Part shown: one piece after another, positions 1-7,221 of the stretch
Layout: each line of letters opens with the position of its first letter
Position numbering within the stretch: the stretch's first letter is position 1
DNA from: DASVWZ01 sp036392935
GTDB taxonomy: Bacteria; Acidobacteriota; Terriglobia; Terriglobales; Acidobacteriaceae
Assembly: GCA_036392935.1 (NCBI GenBank)
Contig: DASVWZ010000024.1
Span: 1 to 23,749, forward strand
Reading direction: 5' to 3'
Length of the DNA: 23,749 nucleotides
Notes under the pieces: model-generated
Told to the model about the DNA's origin: nothing
Databases searched by the model: none
What the model saw: only the letters and a program-made list of their open reading frames with translations
Program-made: the position numbers and the translations under genes

Positions 1-576
1 ATCCCCCCATCGCTCAATCCCCTGATCGCCTGTCAAGCCCCCAAAAATCCTGAAATCATCGCAACTCGCTGATTCCACAGAAAATATAAAGTTCCCAACC
101 GTGTCTTATTTACCCCCTCCAATTTGATATTCTGGATATATAGGGTAAATTCAAGAATTTCGCCGCCAAGCCACTAAAATCAGCACAACTTATTTGTTTT
201 GAATATTTTACGGCTGATTGACCGCGGTAAGCCCTTGATTCTAAAGAGTGCAAAAATTAACTCGTTTGTTTTCTAGATTTTACAATATCTCCAATATTAT
301 CTAGATTTTAGCCTCCTCGCCGCTTGTAAGTTGCTGATTCCAGGGATAGGGGGGAGGGGGGGTAGTGTAACCAAGTAGTAAACACATTCCCAAAATGGAA
401 AGCCGGCCTGTACCTTTTTTGCCGCATTCTTGTGGCATGAGCCAGCCCCGAGCTTGCCGAAAGGGGCGAAAGGTCAAGCGAAGCTCGACAGCATACCGAT
501 CGCAAGGAGAAATTCGTGGCCGCCCTTTGGTGTCCGCCCCAGTCATGCTTCTTGACCGGATCGTAATAAAATCGAA
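1..576. other. AT-rich gene-free leader upstream of glgP
   Basis: No convincing gene lies here. The first 310 bases are visibly richer in A and T than the rest of the window. They contain an 11-bp direct repeat, TCTAGATTTTA, at 272-282 and 300-310, flanking an AATAT/ATATT inverted pair. The repeat described at 327-364 follows. Bases 449-455 and 481-487 form a 7-bp inverted repeat (CGAGCTT / AAGCTCG) with a 25-base loop, in the part likely transcribed ahead of glgP. Short open frames on both strands at 301-589 have no recognisable protein and run through the G-tract, so I do not call them genes. No clear sigma-70 promoter or strong ribosome binding site is visible just before glgP. Confidence 0.6.
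327..364 (+). repeat. bipartite intergenic repeat, copy A
   Basis: The 13-base block TAAGTTGCTGATT (327-339) is followed after 9 bases by a G-tract, GGGGGGAGGGGGGGTA (349-364). The same 13-base block plus a G-tract occurs on the minus strand at 14294-14344. Two looser relatives lie just upstream: TAAGTTGTGCTGATT on the minus strand at 178-192, and a sequence ending GCTGATTCCA near 60-77. The shared order of block and tract suggests a dispersed element rather than chance. Its role is unknown. Confidence 0.6.
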
Positions 577-2319
577 ATGATGAAACCAAAAGCCAGCTCG
601 CCGACTGTCGCTTACTTCTCCATGGAGATCGCGCTCGATCCCAATCTCCCCACCTACAGCGGCGGCTTGGGCATTCTCGCCGGAGACACGCTTCGCTCCG
701 CCGCCGATCTAGCCGCGCCTTTGGTCGCCGTTACCCTGGTTTATCGCAAAGGTTATTTCCGCCAGGTGCTCGACCAGAACGGTAACCAGCGCGAAGAACC
801 CCAAGTCTACCAGCCGGAAACGTCGCTCAAAGAGATGAAGCAACGCGTCTCCGTCCGCATTGAAGGACGCGAAGTCTGGGTTCGCGGCTGGCTCTACACG
901 ATTCAAGGCGTGACCGGCGCCACCTTGCCGGTTTATTTGCTCGACACCGATCTGCCGGAAAATTCCGCCTTCGACCGCACCATCACCGATTCGCTCTACG
1001 GCGGAGACGAACACTATCGCCTGTGTCAGGAAGTCGTGCTCGGTTTTGGTGGATTTAAATTGCTGTCGAAGCTGGGCTACAACTCGATTGAGTCCTATCA
1101 CATGAATGAGGGCCACTCGGCGTTGCTGGCCTTGCGTCTGCTCGAAAAAAGGCTCGATCAGAGCTTTGCCGGCCGCATCAAGAAGCTGGACATCGATGGC
1201 ATTCAGAAAATGTGCATTTTCACTACGCACACCCCTGTGCCTGCCGGCCACGACCAATTCCCCCGCAAACTGGCCGAGCAGATTCTCGCGCCTGAACACA
1301 TTTCCGTGCTGGATGAATCCGAAGCCTGGCACGGCGACTTTCTGAACATGACCTACCTGGCCCTGCGTTTTTCCGGATACGTCAACGGAGTCGCCATGCG
1401 TCACGGCGAAGTGTCGCGCGGCATGTTTCCCAACTATCCCATCAGCGCCATCACCAACGGTGTTCACGCCGTTACCTGGACGGCGCCGCCATTCAAAGAA
1501 CTGTTCGATCAGCACATCCCCGGCTGGCGCACCGACAACAACTATCTCCGATACGCCATCAGCATTCCGCTGAATGACATTCGCCAGGCCCACGAACAGG
1601 CGCGCCAGATTCTGTTCGATGCCATCAAAGAGCGCACCGGTGTCGCGCTCGATCCGAAAGTCCTGACCATCGGCTTCGCCCGCCGCGCCAGCACCTACAA
1701 GCGCGCGGATCTTTTATTCAGCGATCGCGAACGGCTGCGAAAGATCGCCAAAGAAGTCGGGCCGTTGCAGATCGTTTATGCCGGAAAGGCCCATCCCCGT
1801 GATGAAGGCGGTAAGGCGCTGATCCGAAAAGTATTCGAAGGCGCAGCCGCCATCTCTGATACTGTGCGTACCGTCTATGTCGACAACTACGACATGCATT
1901 GGGGCGGACTCATCACCAGCGGTGTTGATATCTGGCTGAATACGCCCCTCCGGCCCCAGGAGGCCTCGGGAACCAGCGGCATGAAAGCGGCCATGAACGG
2001 CGTGCCCAGCTTCAGCATCATTGACGGCTGGTGGGCCGAGGGTCACATTGAAGGCGTGACCGGCTGGTCGATCGGCAGCACTGAGGTTGATGGCGACCCC
2101 GCAGCCGACGCGGGTACTATGTACGACAAGCTCGAACGCGAGATCGTTCCTTTGTTCTACAAACGCCCTGAACGCTTCAACGAAGTCATGCGCTCAGCTA
2201 TCGCTTTCAACGGAGCATTTTTTAATACCCAACGCATGTTGCAGCAGTACTTGGCCAATGCCTACGCGCGTACGGGGGAAGCGCTGACGGCGCCGGTTGC
2301 GGTACCGGCGGCAACATAG
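577..2319 (+). CDS. glgP: short-form alpha-glucan phosphorylase
   Basis: This enzyme releases glucose-1-phosphate from alpha-glucans such as glycogen and maltodextrin, using PLP, in the cytoplasm. The 580-residue length matches the short bacterial form (about 550-720 aa), which lacks much of the N-terminal regulatory region of classical 800-residue phosphorylases. The N-terminus carries the family's YFSMEIAL and PTYSGGLGILAGD segments (about residues 14-38). The middle has HMNEGHSALLALRLLE and FTTHTPVPAGHDQF. The PLP-binding lysine is K470 in EASGTSGMKAAMNG. Two ATG codons stand in tandem at 577 and 580 and no strong Shine-Dalgarno sequence decides between them. The gene is convergent with ddl, with 12 bp between the stops. 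The family call is secure; the exact glucan substrate is not visible. Confidence 0.95.
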   Translation: MMKPKASSPTVAYFSMEIALDPNLPTYSGGLGILAGDTLRSAADLAAPLVAVTLVYRKGYFRQVLDQNGNQREEPQVYQPETSLKEMKQRVSVRIEGREVWVRGWLYTIQGVTGATLPVYLLDTDLPENSAFDRTITDSLYGGDEHYRLCQEVVLGFGGFKLLSKLGYNSIESYHMNEGHSALLALRLLEKRLDQSFAGRIKKLDIDGIQKMCIFTTHTPVPAGHDQFPRKLAEQILAPEHISVLDESEAWHGDFLNMTYLALRFSGYVNGVAMRHGEVSRGMFPNYPISAITNGVHAVTWTAPPFKELFDQHIPGWRTDNNYLRYAISIPLNDIRQAHEQARQILFDAIKERTGVALDPKVLTIGFARRASTYKRADLLFSDRERLRKIAKEVGPLQIVYAGKAHPRDEGGKALIRKVFEGAAAISDTVRTVYVDNYDMHWGGLITSGVDIWLNTPLRPQEASGTSGMKAAMNGVPSFSIIDGWWAEGHIEGVTGWSIGSTEVDGDPAADAGTMYDKLEREIVPLFYKRPERFNEVMRSAIAFNGAFFNTQRMLQQYLANAYARTGEALTAPVAVPAAT

Positions 2320-2331
2320 GCTGAATAAATG

Positions 2332-3531
2332 CTATCGTGAGTATTGATTCTTCTTTTTGTCCGCGTGCCGCTCAATCCCAAGCCGGATGAGCTTTTCGAT
2401 GAGTTCGGAATATGACACGCCCGTTGCTGCCCACAGCTTGGGATACATGCTGATGGCCGTAAAACCCGGCATGGTGTTGATTTCATTCAAGTAAATTTTT
2501 CGATTCTTCGCGTCCATCAGAAAATCGACTCGCGCCAGGCCGGAACAATCCACCGCCTTGAAAGCTGCGATTGCGAGTTGCTGAATTTTTTTCGTTTCTG
2601 ATTGTGTCAGCTTCGCGGGAATAATCAGTTCCGATCCTTCATCCAGATATTTCGCGTCGTAATCATAGAACTCCTTGCACGGCACAATTTCGCCGGGAAC
2701 GGACGCAGCTGGATTATCGTTGCCGAGAACAGCGCACTCGATTTCGCGCGCTTTCTGCTTCTTTCCGCCGACGCCTTGCTCAATCACAATCTTGCGATCG
2801 AATCTCGCTGCTTCGTCAATCGCCGGACCGAGCTCTTTGCGGTCGTGAGCTTTGGAAATTCCGACAGACGATCCAAGATTCGCTGGCTTTACAAATACCG
2901 GATACTTCAGCTTGCTTTCGACTAGTTTCTGCGCCTTCTTCGGCTCCGATTCCCAATCGCTCCGCAAGATCGTCACATGCTTCACAATCGGCAGGCCAGC
3001 CGCGAGGAACAGAGACTTCATGATGTCTTTGTCCATCCCAGCGGCGGAGCCCAGAACGCCTGCGCCAACGTAAGCGATGTCCGCCAGTTCGAGCAAACCC
3101 TGAATGGTTCCGTCTTCGCCGAAGGTGCCATGCAGCACCGGAAAGATCACATCGACATTGATGGCGCGATCGGAAGCTCGTCGAGTAAGCGCAGTCGCAG
3201 CATCGGTCTGAAACGGCGCAAGCGAGCTTTGCTGCTTCTGCGGTTCTGGCGGAACAACCACCGATTCACCGCTGGCTAAAACCGCTGCTGCCGGCGTTGT
3301 TTCAGGATCGCCCGCGCGAAGATGACGCTCTTCATGCCCCGCGCTTTTGCCATTGAGCAAGCGCTCGGCGTCCGCGGCAGTGACCCAGCGTCCTTCTTTG
3401 GTAATGCCGATAGGAACGACTTCAAACTTGCTCTTGTCGATCGCATTGAAGACTGACGCAGCGGACAGCAGCGATACTTCATGCTCGCCGCTTCGTCCGC
3501 CAAATAGAATCCCGACACGCAGTTTCGTCAT
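2332..3531 (-). CDS. ddl: D-alanine--D-alanine ligase
   Basis: This ATP-grasp ligase joins two D-alanines for the peptidoglycan pentapeptide, in the cytoplasm. The N-terminal GGRSGEHEVS (residues 11-20) is the Ddl substrate loop with E16. HGTFGEDG is at 134-141 and the ATP-grasp lysine region PVFVKPANLGSSVG at 211-224. Metal-binding acids lie in LARVDFLMD (D336) and LNEINTMPG (E350, N352). At 399 residues it is longer than the usual 300-370. The extra length is largely an Ala/Pro/Gln-rich stretch at about 72-122, between the N-terminal domain strands. The late YDYDAKY and the long form point to the DdlA-like/VanA-related subgroup, but sequence alone does not settle D-Ala versus D-Lac. It ends tail-to-tail with glgP and starts divergently from the toxin-antitoxin locus. 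Confidence 0.95.
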   Translation of the reverse strand: MTKLRVGILFGGRSGEHEVSLLSAASVFNAIDKSKFEVVPIGITKEGRWVTAADAERLLNGKSAGHEERHLRAGDPETTPAAAVLASGESVVVPPEPQKQQSSLAPFQTDAATALTRRASDRAINVDVIFPVLHGTFGEDGTIQGLLELADIAYVGAGVLGSAAGMDKDIMKSLFLAAGLPIVKHVTILRSDWESEPKKAQKLVESKLKYPVFVKPANLGSSVGISKAHDRKELGPAIDEAARFDRKIVIEQGVGGKKQKAREIECAVLGNDNPAASVPGEIVPCKEFYDYDAKYLDEGSELIIPAKLTQSETKKIQQLAIAAFKAVDCSGLARVDFLMDAKNRKIYLNEINTMPGFTAISMYPKLWAATGVSYSELIEKLIRLGIERHADKKKNQYSR

Positions 3532-3608
3532 GACTACTTAAGTCTGAAAGAGGGAACGGCGATCGTCAACAGGAATGGATGACGGATTGGGTTCGACCTC
3601 ATTCGCCG

Positions 3609-3637
3609 TTGACAGCGTCGCTACGCCCTCCTAGACT
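3609..3637 (+). promoter_or_regulatory. sigma-70-like promoter of the ParD/ParE locus
   Basis: A perfect -35 box, TTGACA (3609-3614), is followed after 17 bases by TAGACT (3632-3637), which matches TATAAT at four of six positions. Seven bases later comes the antitoxin ATG at 3645, so the predicted transcription start falls on or next to the start codon. No Shine-Dalgarno sequence lies between. The arrangement predicts a leaderless mRNA. Confidence 0.55.
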
Positions 3638-3644
3638 GACGTGT

Positions 3645-3869
3645 ATGGAAGTAGATTTTACCCCCGAGCAGGAAGCGTTGCTCTCCAGAATGGCCAGCCA
3701 TGCGGGAACCGACACACAGCGACTGGTAAAGGATGCTGTCCTGCGACTTCTCGAGCAGGACGCCCGGTTTCGTGAAGGCGTAGAGCGGGGAATCGCGGCC
3801 GCCGAACGAGGCGAGTTCGTGGAACATGAAGACGTCTGGGCGAATGTTGAGAAGATACTGCGGTCCTGA
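3645..3869 (+). CDS. ParD-type (CopG/RHH-like) antitoxin
   Basis: A 74-residue antitoxin of the type II family that pairs with RelE/ParE toxins. It begins MEVDFTPEQEALLSRMA, followed by a predicted helix-rich DNA-binding and dimer region (KDAVLRLLEQ). The acidic, amphipathic C-terminus (ERGEFVEHEDVWANVEKIL) is the part that normally wraps the toxin. I chose the ATG at 3645 over an in-frame start at 3579 because the first 22 residues of the longer frame look non-coding and overlap the promoter. Its TGA overlaps the ATG of the following toxin remnant (TGATG), the usual translational coupling of such pairs. The gene looks intact although its partner is not. It may still repress its own promoter or neutralise related toxins elsewhere; that is inference. 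Confidence 0.85.
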   Translation: MEVDFTPEQEALLSRMASHAGTDTQRLVKDAVLRLLEQDARFREGVERGIAAAERGEFVEHEDVWANVEKILRS

Positions 3870-4024
3870 TGCGCATCCGCTGGACGGTCCCTGCGGCTCA
3901 AGACCTCTACAACATCATCCGATACATTCAGCGCGGTAATCCCAAAGCCGCTCGCGAGGTGGCAAAAACCATCTATAACGGTTGCGAAAGCCTCGTTATT
4001 TGGCACGGCGCGCAAGACAGGTAA
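3869..4024 (+). pseudogene. ParE/RelE-type toxin, internally deleted remnant
   Basis: The open frame codes for only 51 residues. Residues 1-42 (MRIRWTVPAAQDLYNIIRYI and onward to YNGCESL) are a good ParE/RelE N-terminus: first strand plus the helical hairpin. The last residues, VIWHGAQDR, match the extreme C-terminus of the same family, which usually ends in a strand then HGAQD. Full-length members are about 90-100 residues, so about 40 residues of the central beta-sheet, which carries most of the active surface, are missing in frame. The 1-base overlap with the antitoxin is retained. An inactive toxin is the simplest reading. A minimal peptide with a new role is possible but unsupported. Confidence 0.8.
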
Positions 4025-4030
4025 GAATCC

Positions 4031-4975
4031 TTACAGTATCTTCTTGCCAAACGCAGAAAGTGTTAGCTCAACCGCCAGATCGGCGGTCTGATTGCGCTCG
4101 TCAATCACCGGATTCACTTCCACGATCTCAAAGCTCAACATGCGGCCATGATCGGCAATGATCTCCATCGCCAAATGGGCTTCACGATACGTTGCTCCGC
4201 CCCAAACTGGCGTGCCAACTCCAGGCGCATCTTCCGGATCGATCCAATCCATGTCGAGCGAGACGTGATATCCAGCAGTTCCGCGACCAGCCATGCGCAA
4301 CGCTTCTTCCATCACCGTTCGCATCCCACGCTCGTCGATGTCGCGCATGGTGAATACTTCAACTCCGGTCTTGCGGATATTCTCCTTCTCGATGGCATCG
4401 ACATCGCGGATGCCAACCAGCACACAGTTCTCCGGCTCAACCATCGGCGAAAAGCTGCACACACTGGCCAAATCGGCGGGTTCGAGTCCCATGATGGCTG
4501 CCAACGGCATACCGTGAACGTTGCCACTGGGAGACGTTTCCGGCGTGTTGATGTCGCTGTGCGCATCGATCCAGATCAGGCCAATCTTCTGACCTTTCTT
4601 ACGGTAAAACTCGGCTACTCCGCTTACTGTACCGACGGCAATCGAATGGTCTCCGCCGAGAACGATTGGCACAATTCCGGCTTCCAGAGCCTTTTGTACG
4701 AGTTCGGCTTGCTTGCTGCAGGTTGCCGTGATCTCCTTCAAGTACTTTGCGTTGGGATTGCCCTCTTTCTTCTGCTCAGGCATGGCAACCGGAACATTGC
4801 CGCCATCTTCAACTACATGGCCTAGGGCTTCGAGGCGAGCTTCGAGTCCAGCCACGCGAACCGCCGAAGGTCCCATATCGACGCCGCGTCGCGACTGTCC
4901 AAGGTCGAGGGGAACACCGATCACGCGAATCTTGCGAGGGGTAATGCTTGAGTGAGCTCGAACTGTTCGTGCCAT
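4031..4975 (-). CDS. rocF: arginase
   Basis: This ureohydrolase splits L-arginine to ornithine and urea using a binuclear manganese site in the cytoplasm. The 314 residues match the arginase length. Metal ligands are visible as GGDHS (H110), DAHSDIN (D137, H139, D141) and DMDWIDPEDAPGVGTP (D241, D243). The N-terminal VIGVPLDLGQSRRGVDMGPSAVR is typical of arginase rather than agmatinase, as is NVHGMPLA (H154). AAGGA-type spacing (AAGGA four bases before ATG) supports the start. It lies 92 bp downstream of asnS on the same strand and could be the last gene of that run. Formiminoglutamase or agmatinase are less likely alternatives. Confidence 0.93.
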   Translation of the reverse strand: MARTVRAHSSITPRKIRVIGVPLDLGQSRRGVDMGPSAVRVAGLEARLEALGHVVEDGGNVPVAMPEQKKEGNPNAKYLKEITATCSKQAELVQKALEAGIVPIVLGGDHSIAVGTVSGVAEFYRKKGQKIGLIWIDAHSDINTPETSPSGNVHGMPLAAIMGLEPADLASVCSFSPMVEPENCVLVGIRDVDAIEKENIRKTGVEVFTMRDIDERGMRTVMEEALRMAGRGTAGYHVSLDMDWIDPEDAPGVGTPVWGGATYREAHLAMEIIADHGRMLSFEIVEVNPVIDERNQTADLAVELTLSAFGKKIL

Positions 4976-5067
4976 AGGTCCTTACGAAACGTTTACCGCT
5001 ACTGCTGAAGTTGCGGAAGCGATCTCGGCGAACTCAGCGGTAGATATGCTAATCCTTGGCGGCGACG

Positions 5068-6396
5068 CTACGGATATAGCCGATACAACATCCTCGGAAA
5101 CGGAATGGTCTCACGTACATGCTCCAGTCCGCAAATCCACGCAACCGCGCGCTCAATGCCCATGCCAAAACCGCTGTGCGGAACGCTGCCATATTTCCGC
5201 AGATCCAGGTACCACTTGAACGCCTCTTCCGGCAAGCCGTGCTCGTGAATCCGCTTGACGAGGAGCTCGTACGACGACATACGCTGCGATCCACCGATGA
5301 TCTCGCCGTAACCCTCGGGTGCCAGCACATCCACGCACAGCGCCAGTTCCGGCCGCTGCGGATCGGGCTCCATATAAAACGCCTTCACTTTCGCCGGATA
5401 ACGATGCACCATCACCGGACGATCGAACTGCGAGGAAATATAGGTTTCATCCGGCGAGCCAAGATCGCCGCCCCACTCGAACTTGCTTTCCAATGCGCCT
5501 TTCGCGTGGCCTTCCTGCAACATCTTGACCGCGTCGTCGTAGGTGATGCGAGGGAAGGGAATATCGATCTTCTCGAGCTTCGACACGTCACGGCCGATGG
5601 TCTGCAGATCATTGCGGCGCTTTTCGAGGCAGCGCTTCACGATAAACGCAATGAATTCCTCCGCCAGCTTCATCAGGTCATCGAGGGTGCCATATGCAAT
5701 CTCAGGCTCGACCATCCAGAACTCCGTCAAGTGGCGGCGGGTTTTGGACTTTTCCGCTCGAAACGTCGGTCCGAATGAGTAGACTTTGCCCAACGCCATC
5801 GCCGTTGCTTCGATGTAAAGCTGCCCGGACTGAGTCAGAAACGCTTCTTCATCGAAGTAGTCGACCGGGAACAAAGTTGTGGTTCCCTCACAGGCCGCCG
5901 GCGTGATAATCGGCGGATCGGTCAAAGTGAATCCACGTTCGTCGAAGAAATCCCTCGCAGCTTTAATGATCTCGGCCCGAACCCGCAGAATGGCGGCCTG
6001 GCGTTGCGAACGCACCCACAGATGGCGATGCTCCATCAGGAAATCCGTGCCGTGCTCTTTCGGTGTGATGGGATAAGGGTCGTTCTCCGGCACACGCTGG
6101 ATCACTTCGACGTTCGAAACGTCGAGTTCATAGCCACCGGGCGCGCGCTTATCGGCGCGAACTTTGCCTTCGACGATGACGCTGGACTCTTGTGTGAGCG
6201 TCTTGATGGCCTCAAACGTTTCCGGAGAAACCGCATTCTTCGGCACTACGCCCTGAATGATCCCGCTTCCGTCGCGGAACTGCGGGAAGAGCAGTTTGCC
6301 GCTCTCGCGAAGGTTGTAAAGCCATCCACGGATGGCGACAGTTTCGCCGTCATGTTTGCCGGCATCGGCAATGGTTGTAATGGTGGATGATGGCAT
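5068..6396 (-). CDS. asnS: asparaginyl-tRNA synthetase
   Basis: This class IIb aminoacyl-tRNA synthetase charges tRNA-Asn directly, in the cytoplasm. The N-terminal OB-fold anticodon-binding domain is at about 20-100 (VAIRGWLYNLRESGKLLFPQ). The catalytic domain has motif 2, FRAEKSKTRRHLTEFWMVEP (212-231), and motif 3, GFGMGIERAV (409-418), with the ATP-binding arginine R416. The C-terminus RETIPFPRM is the AsnRS ending. The length, 442 residues, is normal (430-470). The ATG lies 3 bases beyond the stop of the upstream isomerase gene and has no strong Shine-Dalgarno of its own, so translation is probably coupled. An archaeal-type AspRS is the main alternative, but the overall sequence reads as AsnRS. 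Confidence 0.93.
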   Translation of the reverse strand: MPSSTITTIADAGKHDGETVAIRGWLYNLRESGKLLFPQFRDGSGIIQGVVPKNAVSPETFEAIKTLTQESSVIVEGKVRADKRAPGGYELDVSNVEVIQRVPENDPYPITPKEHGTDFLMEHRHLWVRSQRQAAILRVRAEIIKAARDFFDERGFTLTDPPIITPAACEGTTTLFPVDYFDEEAFLTQSGQLYIEATAMALGKVYSFGPTFRAEKSKTRRHLTEFWMVEPEIAYGTLDDLMKLAEEFIAFIVKRCLEKRRNDLQTIGRDVSKLEKIDIPFPRITYDDAVKMLQEGHAKGALESKFEWGGDLGSPDETYISSQFDRPVMVHRYPAKVKAFYMEPDPQRPELALCVDVLAPEGYGEIIGGSQRMSSYELLVKRIHEHGLPEEAFKWYLDLRKYGSVPHSGFGMGIERAVAWICGLEHVRETIPFPRMLYRLYP

Positions 6397-6399
6397 GAG

Positions 6400-7221
6400 T
6401 TATTCGACTTCTAGCTTTCTGAAGGCGTCGCCTAGCTTTTCTGCCGGGTTGATCTTTTCATTCTCTTCCAGTTCGAGCAGCACCGGCGGCGTATGTGGCG
6501 CGGAGCGCAGCAGTTCCATCGCTTCCTTCCAGTTGATGGTTCCTTCGCCGGGCCACATATGCGTGTCCTCGTCTTTCTTGTTGTCGTGAACATGCGTGGA
6601 CCTGATGTGCTTCTTCAGTGTCTCAAACGCCTCCGGCACGCTGCTCATAAGGTGGGCGTGGCCGAAATCGAAGCAGACGCCAACATCTTCAAATCGGCTA
6701 GCTTGAATAAACTGGACCAGATTCTCCGGCGTGCTCATTTCATTGCGGATGTTCTCCAGCAGAACCCGCACCCCAAGCGGCTTCGCGAAAGCCCGAAGGT
6801 GTTCGATCGAGGTCATGGCGGCATCCACTTTGCGTTCGTCGTAGGTTTCGCCGCCCACGCCCAGATGCTGCACCAGAAAACGAAAGGGAATCTGCTCGGC
6901 GATCTCCAGCGCGCGCTTGATTTCGTCCATGGCTGCGACGCGCGTGGCGCGATCGGTCGAGGCCACGTTGACCGGCGGCGAGCCAGTGCGTCCACGTTCG
7001 TAATCGGCATACATCGGCGCGTGAACAGAGTTCAAAGGAATGCCGGTATTTCGAAACCAGTCAGCAATTTCACGCACGTGCTGCTTGCGGTTGGCGTAAT
7101 CCAGGTGCTGACGCGCGGCGAATATTTCGATCGCCTGCGCGCCGCCGCGCACCAATCCATCAAGCAAGCCCGGATGCAACCGCTCATCGATATAAACGTA
7201 GGTAGAAATCGCCTTCAACAT
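6400..7221 (-). CDS. sugar phosphate isomerase/epimerase (xylose isomerase-like TIM barrel)
   Basis: A 273-residue protein of the AP-endonuclease-2/xylose-isomerase-like TIM barrel family. Candidate metal and catalytic residues in family order are H67 (SVHAP), H119 (VQHLG), E156 (VLLEN), D185 and H188 (CFDFGHAH), H212 (HVHDN) and E240 (LLELE). MWPGEGTINW near 222-231 is the usual glycine-rich turn before the last strands. The substrate cannot be told from sequence; members epimerise or isomerise sugars, inosose or hydroxypyruvate. The ATG follows directly on the stop of the transpeptidase gene (TGAATG), and asnS begins 3 bases after its stop, so the three are almost certainly one transcript. 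Confidence 0.85.
   Translation of the reverse strand: MLKAISTYVYIDERLHPGLLDGLVRGGAQAIEIFAARQHLDYANRKQHVREIADWFRNTGIPLNSVHAPMYADYERGRTGSPPVNVASTDRATRVAAMDEIKRALEIAEQIPFRFLVQHLGVGGETYDERKVDAAMTSIEHLRAFAKPLGVRVLLENIRNEMSTPENLVQFIQASRFEDVGVCFDFGHAHLMSSVPEAFETLKKHIRSTHVHDNKKDEDTHMWPGEGTINWKEAMELLRSAPHTPPVLLELEENEKINPAEKLGDAFRKLEVE

Noticed and set aside
301..589. Small open frames on both strands before glgP
   Set aside because: They run through the repeat's G-tract or the presumed leader, have no family resemblance and overlap one another.
709..1593. 294-residue open frame antisense to glgP
   Set aside because: It mirrors the codon pattern of glgP, has no recognisable domain and no independent ribosome binding site. 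The sense gene is unmistakable.
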